A DNA stretch of 64,000 bases from Pleurodeles waltl (Eukaryota; Chordata; Amphibia; Caudata; Salamandridae). The stretch lies in contig NC_090438.1 of the NCBI RefSeq assembly GCF_031143425.1, positions 776,747,138 through 776,811,137 of the forward strand. Reading direction: 5' to 3'. This document shows, one piece after another, positions 10,930 to 22,687 of the stretch (positions are counted from its first letter, which is position 1; every line of letters starts with the position of its first letter). The translations under genes and the position numbers were made by a program. A model generated the notes under the pieces. The model was given only the letters and a program-made list of their open reading frames with translations. It made no database searches and had not been told where the DNA came from.

Positions 10930-13900
10930 TTAAAATATTGCCCTGAACACCTGGGTTCTGTGGATTAACACCATAAAATTCTCTCTTATATGAAAAGCAG
11001 AGGGGTACACATTGCCATGCTCACCTCACCCAAGTGGAAGTGGAATTTCTTTGCAGGCGTTGGAGGTTGTTTGCAACTACATATTCTGCCTTTGCAAGAG
11101 GGGCAGCAGTTTGGGTGCGAGTGGGGTTACCCTTTGAGGCCTCTTCAGTGGACGTGGACAAGGAAGGCTGCTATGTACTGGTGGAGTGACACCTCCACGG
11201 TAAACTTGAGGTGCTAGGAAGTATGTATGCACCTTACCACGATCAGATCCCTTTTCTATACTCTGTGTCCACTCATCTGGCATGATTCACTGATGTCCCA
11301 TTCCTCATGAGGGGGGGAAGACTTTAACAGTGTCCTGGACCCCCTTCTGGACCGTTCGACCCCGCTGTAGCGAGGCACGACGACATTTAGGGTGGCGACT
11401 GGTATGACGACCTGGATAACCCAATGGGGCATGGTGGACATATGGCACCTTCAAAACGCCCTTGATAGAGACTACTCGTACTACTCCCACCTCTACTACA
11501 TGCACACCAGAATAGACTGCATCCTATGCTCTGCCTCTCTCAGGGGTATGGTTACGCACGCAGAATACCTTGGTCGGACTATATCTGACCATTGCCCACA
11601 GTTAATCTCCTTACAGACAGAGACCTGCCTGCATATACCAACCTGGCACTTGCACTCCAATGCACTAGAGGATGACGTCTTCCGGGAGGAACTGATAACT
11701 AGGTTGACTGAATATTTGTCATTGAACCTCGAGACAGCACCTAGTCGGGAAATCAAGGAGGAGGCCCTAAAAGTTATACTGAGTGGGCACTGCTTGGGAC
11801 AAACGGTGGGCATTAGGCGGGGCTTAGAACTAGACATCACACAGTTAGAGGGTAGCCTTCACCAGTATGACAACTAACTCAACAGCACTTAAGGGGCACA
11901 GATGCGCTGCATGGTGACCCGGAACTATACAATTCTGTGATGGAGTACCTTCGTTGTCATGACTATAAGAAATACATTACCAGAGTACATGAGAAAGAGG
12001 GGAAGGCGGGGAGGTTGCTGGCCTGGTTGGTTCGCCCTGAGGCAGGGGGACACCATTTACCCAACTGACTACCACGAAGGGTACTATACTTTATTCACCC
12101 ACTCAAATAAACACTGAATTCATGACCTACTACAATTCCCTATCCGGACCCCTGCAAGTGGATATGTCTGATTAGATGGTGGACTTCCTGGCCGCTCTCC
12201 CTTGGGATGTTCTTTCTGAGACTGATATACACACATGGGGTGCAGTTGACCTTAGAGAAGGTTAAGGCTGGCATAAAAACTTTGGCGACAGCTAAGACTG
12301 TAGGCACTGACGGCTTGCCTCCAGAGTTTTATAAAATATGGAGTGGAGCCTTGGCGCCGCGGCTAGTGGAGATGTATGTTGTGGCCTATGCGAAAAAGGT
12401 CATACCGGCCTCAACCCGGGAAGCCATGGTGGTCCTGTTGCCTAAATCCACGCAGGCTGATGTGAAGGTTACAGATATTTGCCCACTGTCCATGTTAAAC
12501 TCGGATTTTAAGATACTCAGCAAGGCCCTAGCTACCAGATTGTTGCCCCACATGTGTACACTGATACACAACAACCAAAACAGGTTTATACCTACCCGTA
12601 GCAGCTCTCATAACCTCCGTAGGCCCTACTCCCTACTCTATGATGACATCCACTCCCGGGTCCGAACGGTAATGATAGTGTCGGTGGATTTTGAGAGGGC
12701 CTTCGACACTGTGAGTTGGGACTTTCTGGGGGCCACCATGTTGCGATGGGACTGAGGGGTGCTTGGGGCGATTGGGTCGAGTTGCCGTTGAGTCATTGGC
12801 GGCATGGCTCAGAAAAGTGGGCCAAGACTGGGGAATACACCAGAATGGGCAGTTCACTATAGTCTCCCTATATACGGATGACCTCCTTATAAATCTTATG
12901 GATGGGGCAACGACATTGCCACAGGTGCTTGGCCTACTGGACAACAGGCGGGTGTCTGCTCAGGACTCTGCCTGAACCACAGGAAGACATGCGTTTTTCC
13001 ATTGGTCCTCAGCACACCCCGCCCAGGCTCCTGCCAGAGGATGTTACTTGGTATTCAGATTTACCATGAACTATCTACGGGAGGGTAATTTGGGGAAGGC
13101 GCTTTGAGTGCTACGGTCTGCTGTCACTTTTTGGCGTTCCCTTTGCTTGCCCACTATGGCACGCATCTCCCTCACTAATATGGTGCTGCTCCCTAGGCTA
13201 CTTATTTTGTTAACTTGCCCATTTCGCTCCAGCCTCCTGGTTTCCGTTGTTGGATGTACTCCTCAGGGAGCTACTGTGGGTTGGCTGATGTCAGCGGTTG
13301 GCCTTGGCCACTCTCCGCTTGCCTTCAGAGGCAGGGGGCTCGGGGTACATGACTTCGAGCTCTATTTTTTGGTGTCCCAGCTTCAATGGCCTAGACGGTG
13401 GCTCGGCAGGGTGGAGCTCTCAGAGATAGCTCTCAGTGAGAGTGACCCAAATCGCAGCTAAAATACTTAAACCCAGCCTTTGGTGCCCCAAACCAGGTAT
13501 ATTGCTATCGGCGGCCCTCACCAACCGTCAGAGAACACTTAGGAAAACAAAGACTAAGGTCCCTTATACACTGTTGGGAATTCCCCATGGTGACCCTTGC
13601 TCCTGCTTCACAATGAGACAGCTTTGTCACTGGACGACTGCGCGAATACAAACATTATGCGAGATGCATTGCCAGGGAATGTTGATGCCGTTTGGCGACC
13701 TACTAGACCAGATTACCTCAGGGGCAATTCCTGACATATGAAACGGTGGTGAGGGCTTTTCGGGACCTCTGGGGCGATACAGTAGGGGAACCTCCCACGC
13801 ATATGGTCCTTCAGACCATGCTGTTCATTGGAGGGGGCTCTCACCTTGTCTCCTGGCTCTATAGAGCATTGACTGGGATGGTACATAGACCACTGGATGC

Positions 13901-14576
13901 CCTCCAGACGAAGTGGGAGACTGACCTGAATAGGACCCTCACGGACACTAACTAGAGCAAGGTTTCAGCACACACACCCAGAGTATCCCAAAATACACGA
14001 CTAAAATATTTTCAATATAATTACATCCACAGGACTTATCTTACCCCACGTTCGCTTAGGCTTATATATGTCGGTGAATCGTTGAGCTGTCCCCACTGCC
14101 TTGTGCAGGACGCAGATTTGAGCCATATAACCTGGGGATGCCCTAGACTTCAGGAATTCTTGGATGGGGTCATACAAAAAAACAATCACTTGCTGCACAG
14201 ACGACTTGCGAATTCAATAGCGACTTGCTTGCTAGGACTGTTCAGTAGACTGCACCTCAAAAAAGCTGGCAACAGATTGGTGGACCTGGCATTAGTATTG
14301 AGTATTGTCTAAGTGCAGGGTGTCATTGGCTTGGATACAAAACAGGGGACTCAGCATAGCCACATGGATGATGATTGTGACACGATAGGCCAGAGCAGAG
14401 GAGACAGCCCTGAGGAGGGAGGAGAGTAAAGGGATCAGGTGCAAGCCAATGGCCCCTTTGTGGACAGAAGTGGTTGATAATTGGGTGACTTTAGGCTCAG
14501 GGGAGGAGTCCGACACAGGAAGTGCCACAGGAAGCGACGAAAGAGTAACCCTAAGACCACAGACTACGGTGTCCTA
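10930..14576 (+). pseudogene. L1 ORF2 (endonuclease-reverse transcriptase), multiply broken
   Basis: ORF2p nicks target DNA and primes reverse transcription. The N-terminal endonuclease starts near 10930 (SRGVHIAMLTS; EGCYVLV; GSMYAPYHDQIPFLYSV in shifting frames) and ends with RIDCILCSAS and TISDHCPQL, the SDH catalytic motif. The reverse transcriptase (about 12240-12980) has VGTDGLPPEFYKIW, LSMLNSDFKILSKALATRL, VDFERAFDTVSWDFL and the active site SLYTDDLLI (12870-12881; YTDD rather than the usual F/YADD). The C-terminal Cys-His segment (SCPHCLVQDADLSHITWGCP, about 14080-14150) and a terminal RREESKG...MAPLW block follow. Many indels and stops. Confidence 0.9.
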
Positions 14577-15097
14577 GCTGATGGGGTGCTTGCACTGGGG
14601 ACATTGGTGACTGACTGGCTGTGTGCTCACTGCCCCCTGTGCCCTCCATTGGGCTCCCCCCATGGTTCCTATAATCGGTATTGCATAGACGGTACACCAT
14701 AACTATGGTATTGAAACTTTGAACACCTAGAAGTGTCCACCTCACGGGCAAGTTTATAGTTTTGAGTTTATTTAGTTTCACACATCTGGCACAAATTAGT
14801 CGGATGCTATACCAGTCCATAACACTTTCCTGCATGATCACCCTCACCCCAACTCTATCCTGGCCATAGATTCCGCTATAACAATCCGCAAGCACTCTGC
14901 CTAACCAAATTATTACCAATAGGATGCGCACGTAGAAACTGCAGTAATGTACCTGACGGACTTTAATCTAAAAAGAGTTTACACTTGAGTCATGTGCCTA
15001 TTTATAACTGTAATCGTTATTTAAGTGCAATGGTTGTAGAATATGAGATGTGACCTAACTTTTTTCTTTGAAATGCTAATAAAATAAAAGTGTTAAA
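14577..15097 (+). other. L1 3'UTR and tail
   Basis: Non-coding end of the L1. Overlapping AATAAAATAAAA signals at 15079-15090 are followed by a short A-run (15095-15101) that merges with the right TSD. The minus-strand open frame across it is a shadow. Confidence 0.8.
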
Positions 15098-15118
15098 AAA
15101 ACAATGCACTGCAATGTG
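15098..15118. repeat. Target-site duplication, right copy (LINE-1)
   Basis: Perfect repeat of 1731-1751, directly after the L1 A tail. Confidence 0.93.
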
Positions 15119-16634
15119 TTGGATGAGGAAGTGAAGTCCCTCTTTTGCTATGAGGTTGACCAATATGATAAAATGGACCCAGGCAGAGTGCAAGATAGGG
15201 AGACAAGTGGGGCATATTCTAAACATATGGGACTTGGTCTTAAGTACCTTTTTTATGTTATTTTTAATTAAAACAGGTACATCTGTAGTCCTTTATTAAC
15301 AAGCGTACGATGAACCATACATTTAAAATAGTAGTCATAAATTGCCACATACCAGATGTAATTTGTCTTTTTCTTCAATGCATTTAGGTGACATGCACTT
15401 TTTCAGCTGGCGTAGGAATATCTTTCTGAATTGGCCAACAGTATAGAGATTTCTATGTATATGCAAGATTTACTCAGATCAACCAGACTTCAGAAAATGT
15501 GAAATGCACAACCCAGGCAGCAATTTCTGTTGAGATTTACTCAAGCGTGAGTGCAAATAAAAAGAATAAAAGCTGAGCAGGATGGGGAAGGGCAGGAGAC
15601 AAAATGGACAAGCTGAGAGGGAAGCAGCACAAGAGTGTGAGAGAAACAAACAACTTACACTTTCATGAAGTGCTGAATGATGAACAAAAAAGGAAAGAGT
15701 GGTTCAGCCTTGGCGGTATACAATTCATCCATTCAAAAGGATGGCAAAGAAGCTATGGTCCAGAGAAGGCACAAACAAAAGAAGAACAAAACCCACTGAA
15801 CAAGAAGCAAACAAATGAGCTTAACAGAAAATCCAACCACTTAGAAGCATTTGGGTGACACAAGGCCTGCTGTAAGTTCTGGTATTGTACGCAACAGGTG
15901 GTCAACAGCTAAAATGTGTCTGTAGTTGGGACCTAAAACAAGGAGCACTAAGCCCAAATAGGCAGGCCATGTTTCAGCTTTGATGGAAAAAGTCAAGGAA
16001 ATAAACAATATTTATTCATGAACATCCTCTGAAACCTATGTAGTGCACTCCCTGGAGCAATGTTCAAAGTCCTCTGCCTAAGAACCTTTTCGCCAAATGC
16101 CACACACTGCAATTAGCATGTCTTTGATTTTTTTCCCCTTTTCCTAGATGGGGTCTAAGGTACGTGAACCACGCCATAAGGCGTGCCAGCAATTGGATCA
16201 GCAATCTTCCTGGTGCTTAGATTGGAGCACCATACATTTCACAACCTGCACTGCACTGACCACAAATACATGGCGTCAATACCAGGCAGCAAATTGTCAG
16301 GTGACGCAGAGTTAAGGTTCAGGGGTAAGGAGTGCAAATTTTATAAGCAGCGGTTGTACGAGGGAAATTCTTCCACCCCTCCAAAGAAAGAAAAAAAAAA
16401 GAGATACGGACTGTCCATTTAAATAAGATGTTTTAAAAAGCCACTCTTCCAAAGGCAAAATGAGGCAGCAGCAAAAAAAAAAAAAAAAAACATTTAACAC
16501 AAGGACATGGAGTGGACGGCATCGATAAAAGAAGCGACAGAAATGCACTGCAGGACAAACAATGACGTACAGAATGTGTTGGTATATGTCTTACGGCAAA
16601 ATGACCGGAAATCAGCAATGGGAAAGTACAAGAC
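15119..16634. other. KDM1B intron, no gene recognised
   Basis: AT-rich intronic DNA with A-runs at about 16383-16393 and 16471-16490. The second follows a moderately GC-rich stretch and could be the tail of a short retroposon, but I see no TSD or pol III boxes I can defend. Open frames at 15604-15858 and 16183-16422 resemble nothing I know. Confidence 0.5.
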
Positions 16635-16637
16635 TAT

Positions 16638-16900
16638 GGGGGTGATTCTAACCCTGGCGGTCGGTGTTAAAGCGGCGGCCAACCCGCCAACAGGCTGGCG
16701 GTAAAAAAAATGGGATTCTGAGCCTGGCGGGAACCGCCAACACAGACAGCCACCTTAACAGTCCGACCGCCACGGCGGTACAAACAAACAGCGCGGCGGT
16801 CACCGCCAACAGACAGGCGGCAGACAATGTACCGCCCACACTATTACAACTCACCAATACGCCACCTTTTCCGGGGCGGGAGCACCGCCGATAAAAACAC
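16638..16900 (+). repeat. Harbinger left terminal and subterminal region
   Basis: The terminal inverted repeat is followed by many GGCGG, ACCGCC and GCGGCGG motifs in both orientations (16655-16860), the probable binding sites for the transposase/Myb partners. The right end (26060-26364) shows the same motif enrichment in inverted arrangement. Confidence 0.8.
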
Positions 16901-17534
16901 GGCGGAAACAGACTACGGACGGGAAAACGCTCACCACTACGCACTCCAGGAGGAAGGAGGACAGCATGGAACCCGAATTAAACATCCTACCTGCTCTCGT
17001 CTACCTTCTCATCTACCACGAGTACGAAGTCCGGCGCAGACGACAACGGTGAGTACTGCACCTACGACACACAGGAGGGGGAGGACGAAAGGTTACGGGC
17101 ACACACATATGCGACCCCCCCGCCCCCCAACTATGTACTCACCAATGCAGAGCACCAAGTCACAGTGACACCACCCAAACACCCCTGAAAAATGCTAGAA
17201 CATAATCATATTTGGAATAAATATTTATGTACCAAAAAGCTCCAGAAAATTATCGTACAACCATGAAAGATATTCACAACAAAACTAATGACATACACAT
17301 CAGTGTATAACTGAAGTACCAAGTCCTGCACATCCTACGAATTCAGCATGTCCGTGGGCCAAAGTCTTGAGAAACAAGGGCAAAGCCCACACAGGAGACC
17401 TGAGTCCTTTGGAGAGAACACTGCAGGGGCATCAGATGTAAAAACTACAGGCACCTCAGGGGGAAGGGAAGGGGGGGGCACCACAGCCACATGAGTCCAC
17501 GACGCCAGATCCACGAGGAGCCACCATGCCCACT
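16901..17534. other. Harbinger non-coding segment
   Basis: Between the left subterminal region and the first minisatellite. It contains a CpG-bearing stretch to about 17130 and then AT-richer sequence. No gene seen. Confidence 0.5.
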
Positions 17535-17823
17535 GGACCATCCTGGGGAGTGCAAAGCCACAGTCTCTCAATGTCTCTACAGTGGATGGGCTGCCCACTG
17601 GACCATCCTGGGGAGTGCAAAGCCACAGTCTCTCAATGTCTCTACAGTGGGTGGGCTGCCCACTGGACCATCCTGGGGAGTGCAAAGCCACAGTCTCTCA
17701 ATGTCTCTACAGTGGGTGGGCTGCCCACTGGACCATCCTGGGGAGTGCAAAGCCACAGTCTCTCAATGTCTCTACAGTGGGTGGGCTGCCCACTGGACCA
17801 TCCTGGGGAGTGCAAAGCCACAG
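17535..17823. repeat. 65-bp minisatellite, about 4.5 copies
   Basis: GGACCATCCTGGGGAGTGC recurs at 17535, 17600, 17665, 17730 and 17795, an exact 65-bp period. Units are almost identical; the first-to-second junction has GGATGGGC where later ones have GGGTGGGC. Because 65 is not a multiple of 3, all three plus frames stay open, giving false ORFs. Confidence 0.97.
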
Positions 17824-17890
17824 TCCATCAGGTGGATGACAGTCTCCACTGGTCAAGGAGGAGGCATGGTGGGCACAGTGAACCATAAAC

Positions 17891-18957
17891 GGTGCTTGAG
17901 ACGGCGGTGCCCAGCGGAGCGGTGCTTGAGAGGAAGGGCCCAGCGGAGCGGTGCTTGAGACGCCGGTGCCCAGCGGAGCGGTGCTTGAGACGGCGGTGCC
18001 CAGCGGAGCGGTGCTTGAGACGGCGGTGCCCAGCGGAGCGGTGCTTGAGAGGAAGGGCCCAGCGGAGCGGTGCTTGAGACGGCGGTGCCCAGCGGAGCGG
18101 TGCTTGAGAGGAAGGGCCCAGCGGAGCGGTGCTTGAGAGGAAGGGCCCAGCGGAGCGGTGCTTGAGAGGAAGGGCCCAGCGGAGCGGTGCTTGAGACGGC
18201 GGTGCCCAGCGGAGCGGTGCTTGAGAGGAAGGGCCCAGCGGAGCGGTGCTTGAGACGGCGGTGCCCAGCGGAGCGGTGCTTGAGACGGCGGTGCCCAGCG
18301 GAGCGGTGCTTGAGACGGCGGTGCCCAGCGGAGCGGTGCTTGAGAGGAAGGGCCCAGCGGAGCGGTGCTTGAGAGGAAGGGCCCAGCGGAGCGGTGCTTC
18401 AGAGGAAGGGCCCAGCGGAGCGGTGCTTGAGACGGCGGTGCCCAGCGGAGCGGTGCTTGAGATGGCGGTGCCCAGCGGAGCGGTGCTTGAGAGGAAGGGC
18501 CCAGCGGAGCGGTGCTTGAGACGGCGGTGCCCAGCGGAGCGGTGCTTGAGACGGCGGTGCCCAGCGGAGCGGTGCTTGAGACGGCGGTGCCCAGCGGAGC
18601 GGTGCTTGAGACGGCGGTGCCCAGCGGAGCGGTGCTTGAGACGGCGGTGCCCAGCGGAGCGGTGCTTGAGAGGAAGGGCCCAGCGGAGCGGTGCTTCAGA
18701 GGAAGGGCCCAGCGGAGCGGTGCTTGAGACGGCGGTGCCCAGCGGAGCGGTGCTTCAGAGGAAGGGCCCAGCGGAGCGGTGCTTGAGACGGCGGTGCCCA
18801 GCGGAGCGGTGCTTCAGAGGAAGGGCCCAGCGGAGCGGTGCTTGAGACGGCGGTGCCCAGCGGAGCGGTGCTTGAGACGGCGGTGCCCAGCGGAGCGGTG
18901 CTTGAGACGGCAGGGCCCAGCGGAGCGGTGCTTGAGACGGCGGGGCCCTGTTCAGCG
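17891..18957. repeat. 29/30-bp minisatellite, about 36 units, two interspersed variants
   Basis: Every unit begins GGTGCTTGAG (some GGTGCTTCAG) and ends CAGCGGAGC. Variant A has ACGGCGGTGCC in the middle (30 bp); variant B has AGGAAGGGCC (29 bp). My reading of the order is A B A A A B A B B B A B A A A B B B A A B A A A A A B B A B A B A A then transitional units. The array is GC- and CpG-rich and non-coding despite long open frames. Confidence 0.96.
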
Positions 18958-19680
18958 GTGCTCTTCTGCACCGCGGGCCCTGTTCAGCGGTGCCTATCTC
19001 CACGGCGGGCCCTGTTCAGCGGTGCTCTTCTCCACGGCGGGGCCCTGTTCAGCGGTGCCTATCTCCACGGCGGGGCCCTGTTCAGCGGTGCTCTTCTGCA
19101 CCGCGGGCCATGTTCAGCGGTGCCTATCTCCACGGCCGGCCCTGTTCAGCGGTGCTCTTCTCCACGGCGGGGCCCTGTTCAGCGGTGCTCTTCTGCACCG
19201 CGGGCCCTGTTCAGCGGTGCTCTTCTCCACGGCGGGGCCCTGTTCAGCGGTGCCTATCTCCACGGCGGGCCCTGTTCAGCGGTGCTCTTCTCCACGGCGG
19301 GGCCCTGTTCAGCGGTGCCTATCTCCACGGCGGGGTCCTGTTCAGCGGTGCTCTTCTGCACCGCGGGCCCTGTTCAGCGGTGCTCTTCTCCACGGCGGGG
19401 CCCTGTTCAGCGGTGCCTATCTCCACGGCGGGGCCCTGTTCAGCGGTGCTCTTCTGCACCGCGGGCCCTGTTCAGCGGTGCCTATCTCCACGGCGGGCCC
19501 TGTTCAGCGGTGCTCTTCTCCACGGCGGGGCCCTGTTCAGCGGTGCTCTTCTGCACCGCGGGCCCTGTTCAGCGGTGCTCTTCTCCACGGCGGGGCCCTG
19601 TTCAGCGGTGCCTATCTCCACGGCGGGGCCCTGTTCAGCGGTGCTCTTCTGCACCGCGGTCCCTGTTCAGCGGTGCTCAT
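18945..19680. repeat. 32/33-bp minisatellite, about 22 units, three variants
   Basis: The unit core is CCCTGTTCAGCGGTGC followed by CTATCTCCACGGCG, TCTTCTCCACGGCG or TCTTCTGCACCGCG. It follows the 29/30-bp array directly through hybrid units (18900-18960) and shares CAGCGG(agc)GGTGCT and ACGGCGG, so one array appears to have evolved from the other. Confidence 0.95.
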
Positions 19681-22259
19681 CCAGCAGGTCAAGGGAGCCA
19701 GACTTGGCCTGGACTCCCTGCTCAGTCGCCCTCGGACCGTGACGTTTCTGGACCCTTCGGGGACGGACTCCTGGCCTCCTTAGTGTCCTCCTTCCCAGCT
19801 GGGATGTGGCATGTGGGGTCCACCTTCTCCGCGCTCCTGCTGCCCTTCCGCTCCTTTGATGGGGCTCTCGGGCCCTTGCCTCCCCTAGATGGTGTGGGTG
19901 GTGAAGTGGCCGCACATTGCTCCTTGGGGGCAGCCCTGTCGGTCCTCGCACAGCGGTCCTTGTTTTTGCGGGTCCTCTTGCCGGGGGGGGGGGGCTGGAC
20001 GTGTCCTTGCTGCTGATCGATGTGTCACTGCTGGCAAAGGGTGGGCTCCAGAACCCAGGCACAACAGTGACACCCGAAGCTGGGCTGGTGGTGGCTGCGG
20101 TGCTCTTGGGACTCTTTGAAGATGGATGGGGGAGCTCATCGGGGGGAAAGAGGTTAAGGTTAGCCAGGAAAAGTTTTTTAGGGCCAAGGTAAAGGGTAGG
20201 AGAAGTGGAGATGGAAGTGGAGGTAGAGGAGGTGGTTGTAGGAGAGTCAGGTGTGCTGTCATTGGGTGAAGGTGCTGGTGCTGTAGGCTGTCGTGAGGTG
20301 GATGGCTGTTGGGTGGGTGGCTGCCTGCGTTTGTGTGTCTTGGAAGAGGGGGTGACAGACACAGTGGGAGAGGACACAGGGGACGTGTAAATGGCAGTGG
20401 GGGTGGTGACTGCACGAGTGTGGACTGTCCTGGAGGGTGAGGTGGTGATGGAAGCACTGGCTGATGTTGGGGTGCATGCAGGTGTGAGTGTAGACGTCAC
20501 AGGGAGGGAGGAGGGAGACGAGGAGGAGGGGGACACAGGGGTGGCAGTGGCTGTTGGCATGTCTGCATCTGGGTGTTGCTCGGGTGAGTGTTTGTGGGAT
20601 CTGTGGTGCTTGTGTTTGGATGAGCTGCTCTTGGGTGTTGAGGTGTATGCAGGCTGGTCTGATGGTGTGGATGGGATAGGCTGAGGAACAGGAGACAGAG
20701 AAAGGCTGGAGGCAGTAAGAAGAGGGAGGCTGGAAACAGGGACAATGGCTGCCGTCAGTGCTGAGGCCAGAGCAGTGAACGCTCGTTGATGGGCAGCCTG
20801 ACCCGAATGAATGCCCTCCAGGTACACATTGCTCTGTTGCACCACCCTTTGCACACCCTGGATGGCATTCAAAAGGGTCGTCTGCCCAACAATGAGCGTC
20901 CTTACCAGGTCAATGAGCTCCGCACTGAGGGCACCAGGGGCAACAGGGGCAGGGGCTGAGGTGCCTGGGGCGAAGGAGACGCGCGCCTTCCTGGGCGAAC
21001 CGGCACGGAGCGAAGACTGAGGGGCTGCTGGGAGGGCGGGGCTGGTGCGCTGGGTGGCGGCTGTACCTGTAGAGGCGGGGGGCACGGATGTTGCCGCCAC
21101 CCCTAGGGAGCTCCCATCCGAGGACGTGTCGCTTTCGCTGCTCTCACCAGCGGTCCCCGTCGTGGTGCTGCCCTCGCCCTCCGGATCACTGGTGCCCTCG
21201 GTGTCTGTTCCTGGGCCCACCGGGGCCTTGTGTCCTGCAGCTCCCTCGTGCTCCGATGCCATATCTCCTCCGCCTGATGATGCTAATGCACACATGCACA
21301 AGAAGATGAAGAGAAAGGGTGGGGGGAGAAAAAAGAAGACCAGGTTGAGTGCATGCAATGTCAACACCGTTGGAGGAGAGGACAGACACAGGTGCCTAAT
21401 GCACTAAGCCGCGCATTCGGGGTACACTACTCAGTACTACTGACTAAGACAACAGGCCAAGAGACGTCAAACGCGCACATGGGAGATGCTGGACCTTCAA
21501 TGGCTGTACTTGTCACCCTACCGAGGTGGGGGCCGGGGGCACAGGGCCATGCCTAAGGGAGAGGACTACACTACAGAAAGCACCCTGGCCTAATGTCACC
21601 CACAGCCCTCCTCCCCCACCCAGACGCCTCCACTGCGCAGAAAGATAGGAGAATGTGCTGATACTCACCCCCTTGTGTCTGCTGTGATGTCTTAAAGCGC
21701 CCATCCAATTCAGGGTAGGCCACCGCCAGGATCCGGGACATCAGGGGGGTCATGGTGCGACTGGCACCCCTCCTAGGTTGGGAGGCCATCCCCAGCAGTG
21801 TTTCTGCGGTCTTCCTTGTTCCGCGGCGGATGTCCTCCCACCTCTTGCGGCAGTGGGTGCCCCGTCTGTTGTGGACCCCCAAGTTCCGGACTTCCTTGGC
21901 GATGGCACGCCAAATCTCGATCTTCTGATGGGCGCTAACCTATTTGACATGTACAGGGTGGAAAGGAGGAAATCATCAATGACCTGCATGTTAGATGTAA
22001 TTGGCCCCCCCCACCCACTTTGCCATATGGCACATGCTCTCATCTGTTGGGCGTTGCACTCCTCATTCGCCCCCCACCCCACAAACTTACATCCACCCCA
22101 ATCCACACAGGCATAGCCCATTCCATGTGCACCCGGTGTACTCACTTGTTGGTCTGGAGGACCGTAGAGTAGCGCATACTGGGGGAGGACCCCATCCACG
22201 AGCTTCTCCAACTCTTCAGACGTGAAGGCAGGGGCCCTTTCCCCAGTCGCAGCAGCCAT
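19667..22259 (-). CDS. Harbinger Myb/SANT-like protein 2 (three exons)
   Basis: Probable DNA-binding partner that helps the Harbinger transposase enter the nucleus and bind element ends. Exon 1, 22259-22146 (38 codons from ATG), holds helix 1 (FTSEELEKLVDGVLPQY) and has donor GTGAGT. Exon 2, 21939-21669, has acceptor AAATAG and donor GTGAGT and carries helices 2 and 3 (KIEIWRAIAKEVRNLGV; GTHCRKRWEDIRRGTRK). Exon 3 starts at 21282 or 21273 after a long pyrimidine tract; both acceptors keep frame. It runs to the TGA at 19667. Exon 3 is acidic, then has a helical stretch (LIDLVRTLIVGQTTLLNAIQ) and a long Ser/Thr/Pro-rich tail. Total about 660 residues. A 12-G run (19983-19994) in exon 3 makes the C-terminal frame uncertain. 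Splicing is inferred, not shown. Confidence 0.78.
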
Positions 22260-22687
22260 TGTATCTTCCAGATCGAGGTCACAGCAGCACTTGCAGTATA
22301 GGTCCTCTCCTGTGGATGATCAGGTCTCGAGTGATTAATCAGATAGAAAATGGCGGTCACGCCCGCGGCGGTGCGTACCGCGGCGGTGCGTACCGCGACC
22401 GCCGGCGCACTTCGTCATTGGCTCCTGAAACCCATAGGCTTCAATGTTAACCAATGCGGCTTTGCGCCGCGGTCTTCGACCGCCTACCGCCACGGTGTGC
22501 CCCGCCAGCGCATTGACCTCACATCCCATTGTCCCACTTCACAGGTCAGGCAGCCGCCATTTCAAGGGCCTACATGGCTTCATTTTGACTGCGACACACA
22601 GGCCTAGGCCTTGCATTGCCACACATACACGCCTTTCAACCCATTGCCATTCTTTAACTGTGCAAGCTGTCTGTACGTACCTGTGGT
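22260..22687. promoter_or_regulatory. Divergent promoter between Myb-like gene 2 and the transposase
   Basis: About 430 bp between the minus-strand ATG (22259) and the plus-strand gene. It contains a CpG-dense block (22356-22405) with a direct repeat of GCGGCGGTGCGTACC, two opposed CCAAT boxes (ATTGG at about 22418, CCAAT at about 22450) and YY1-like AAATGGCGG (about 22346) and GCCGCCATTT (about 22553). No TATA box was seen. This composition is usual for bidirectional, housekeeping-type promoters; function is inferred. Confidence 0.6.

Larger units (their letters stand above)
1752..15097 (+). mobile_element. Full-length LINE-1 (L1) retrotransposon, interrupted by a DIRS element
   Basis: Bounded by an 18-21 bp TSD (1731-1751 and 15098-15118). 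Without the nested DIRS (about 3719-10244) it is about 6.8 kb, a normal full L1 length. In order it holds a GC-rich 5'UTR, ORF1 (coiled coil plus RNA-binding region), ORF2 (endonuclease, reverse transcriptase, Cys-rich C-terminus), a 3'UTR, AATAAA signals (15079-15088) and a short A tail. Both ORFs carry frameshifts and stops, so this copy is dead. It landed in the KDM1B intron in antisense orientation to the gene, before the DIRS insertion. Confidence 0.93.

Noticed and set aside
17491..17958. Open frames with repeated WTILGSAKPQS-like peptides
   Set aside because: A consequence of the 65-bp minisatellite, which is open in all three plus frames.
17891..19680. CRISPR-like array
   Set aside because: Repeats are directly abutting with no unique spacers, in an animal genome and inside a transposon.
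18779..20016. Very long plus-strand open frames (up to 392 codons) across the minisatellites
   Set aside because: They arise because stop-free GC-rich units of 29-33 bp repeat. The same region is open in several frames and strands, and the peptides are simple repeats without a start context.
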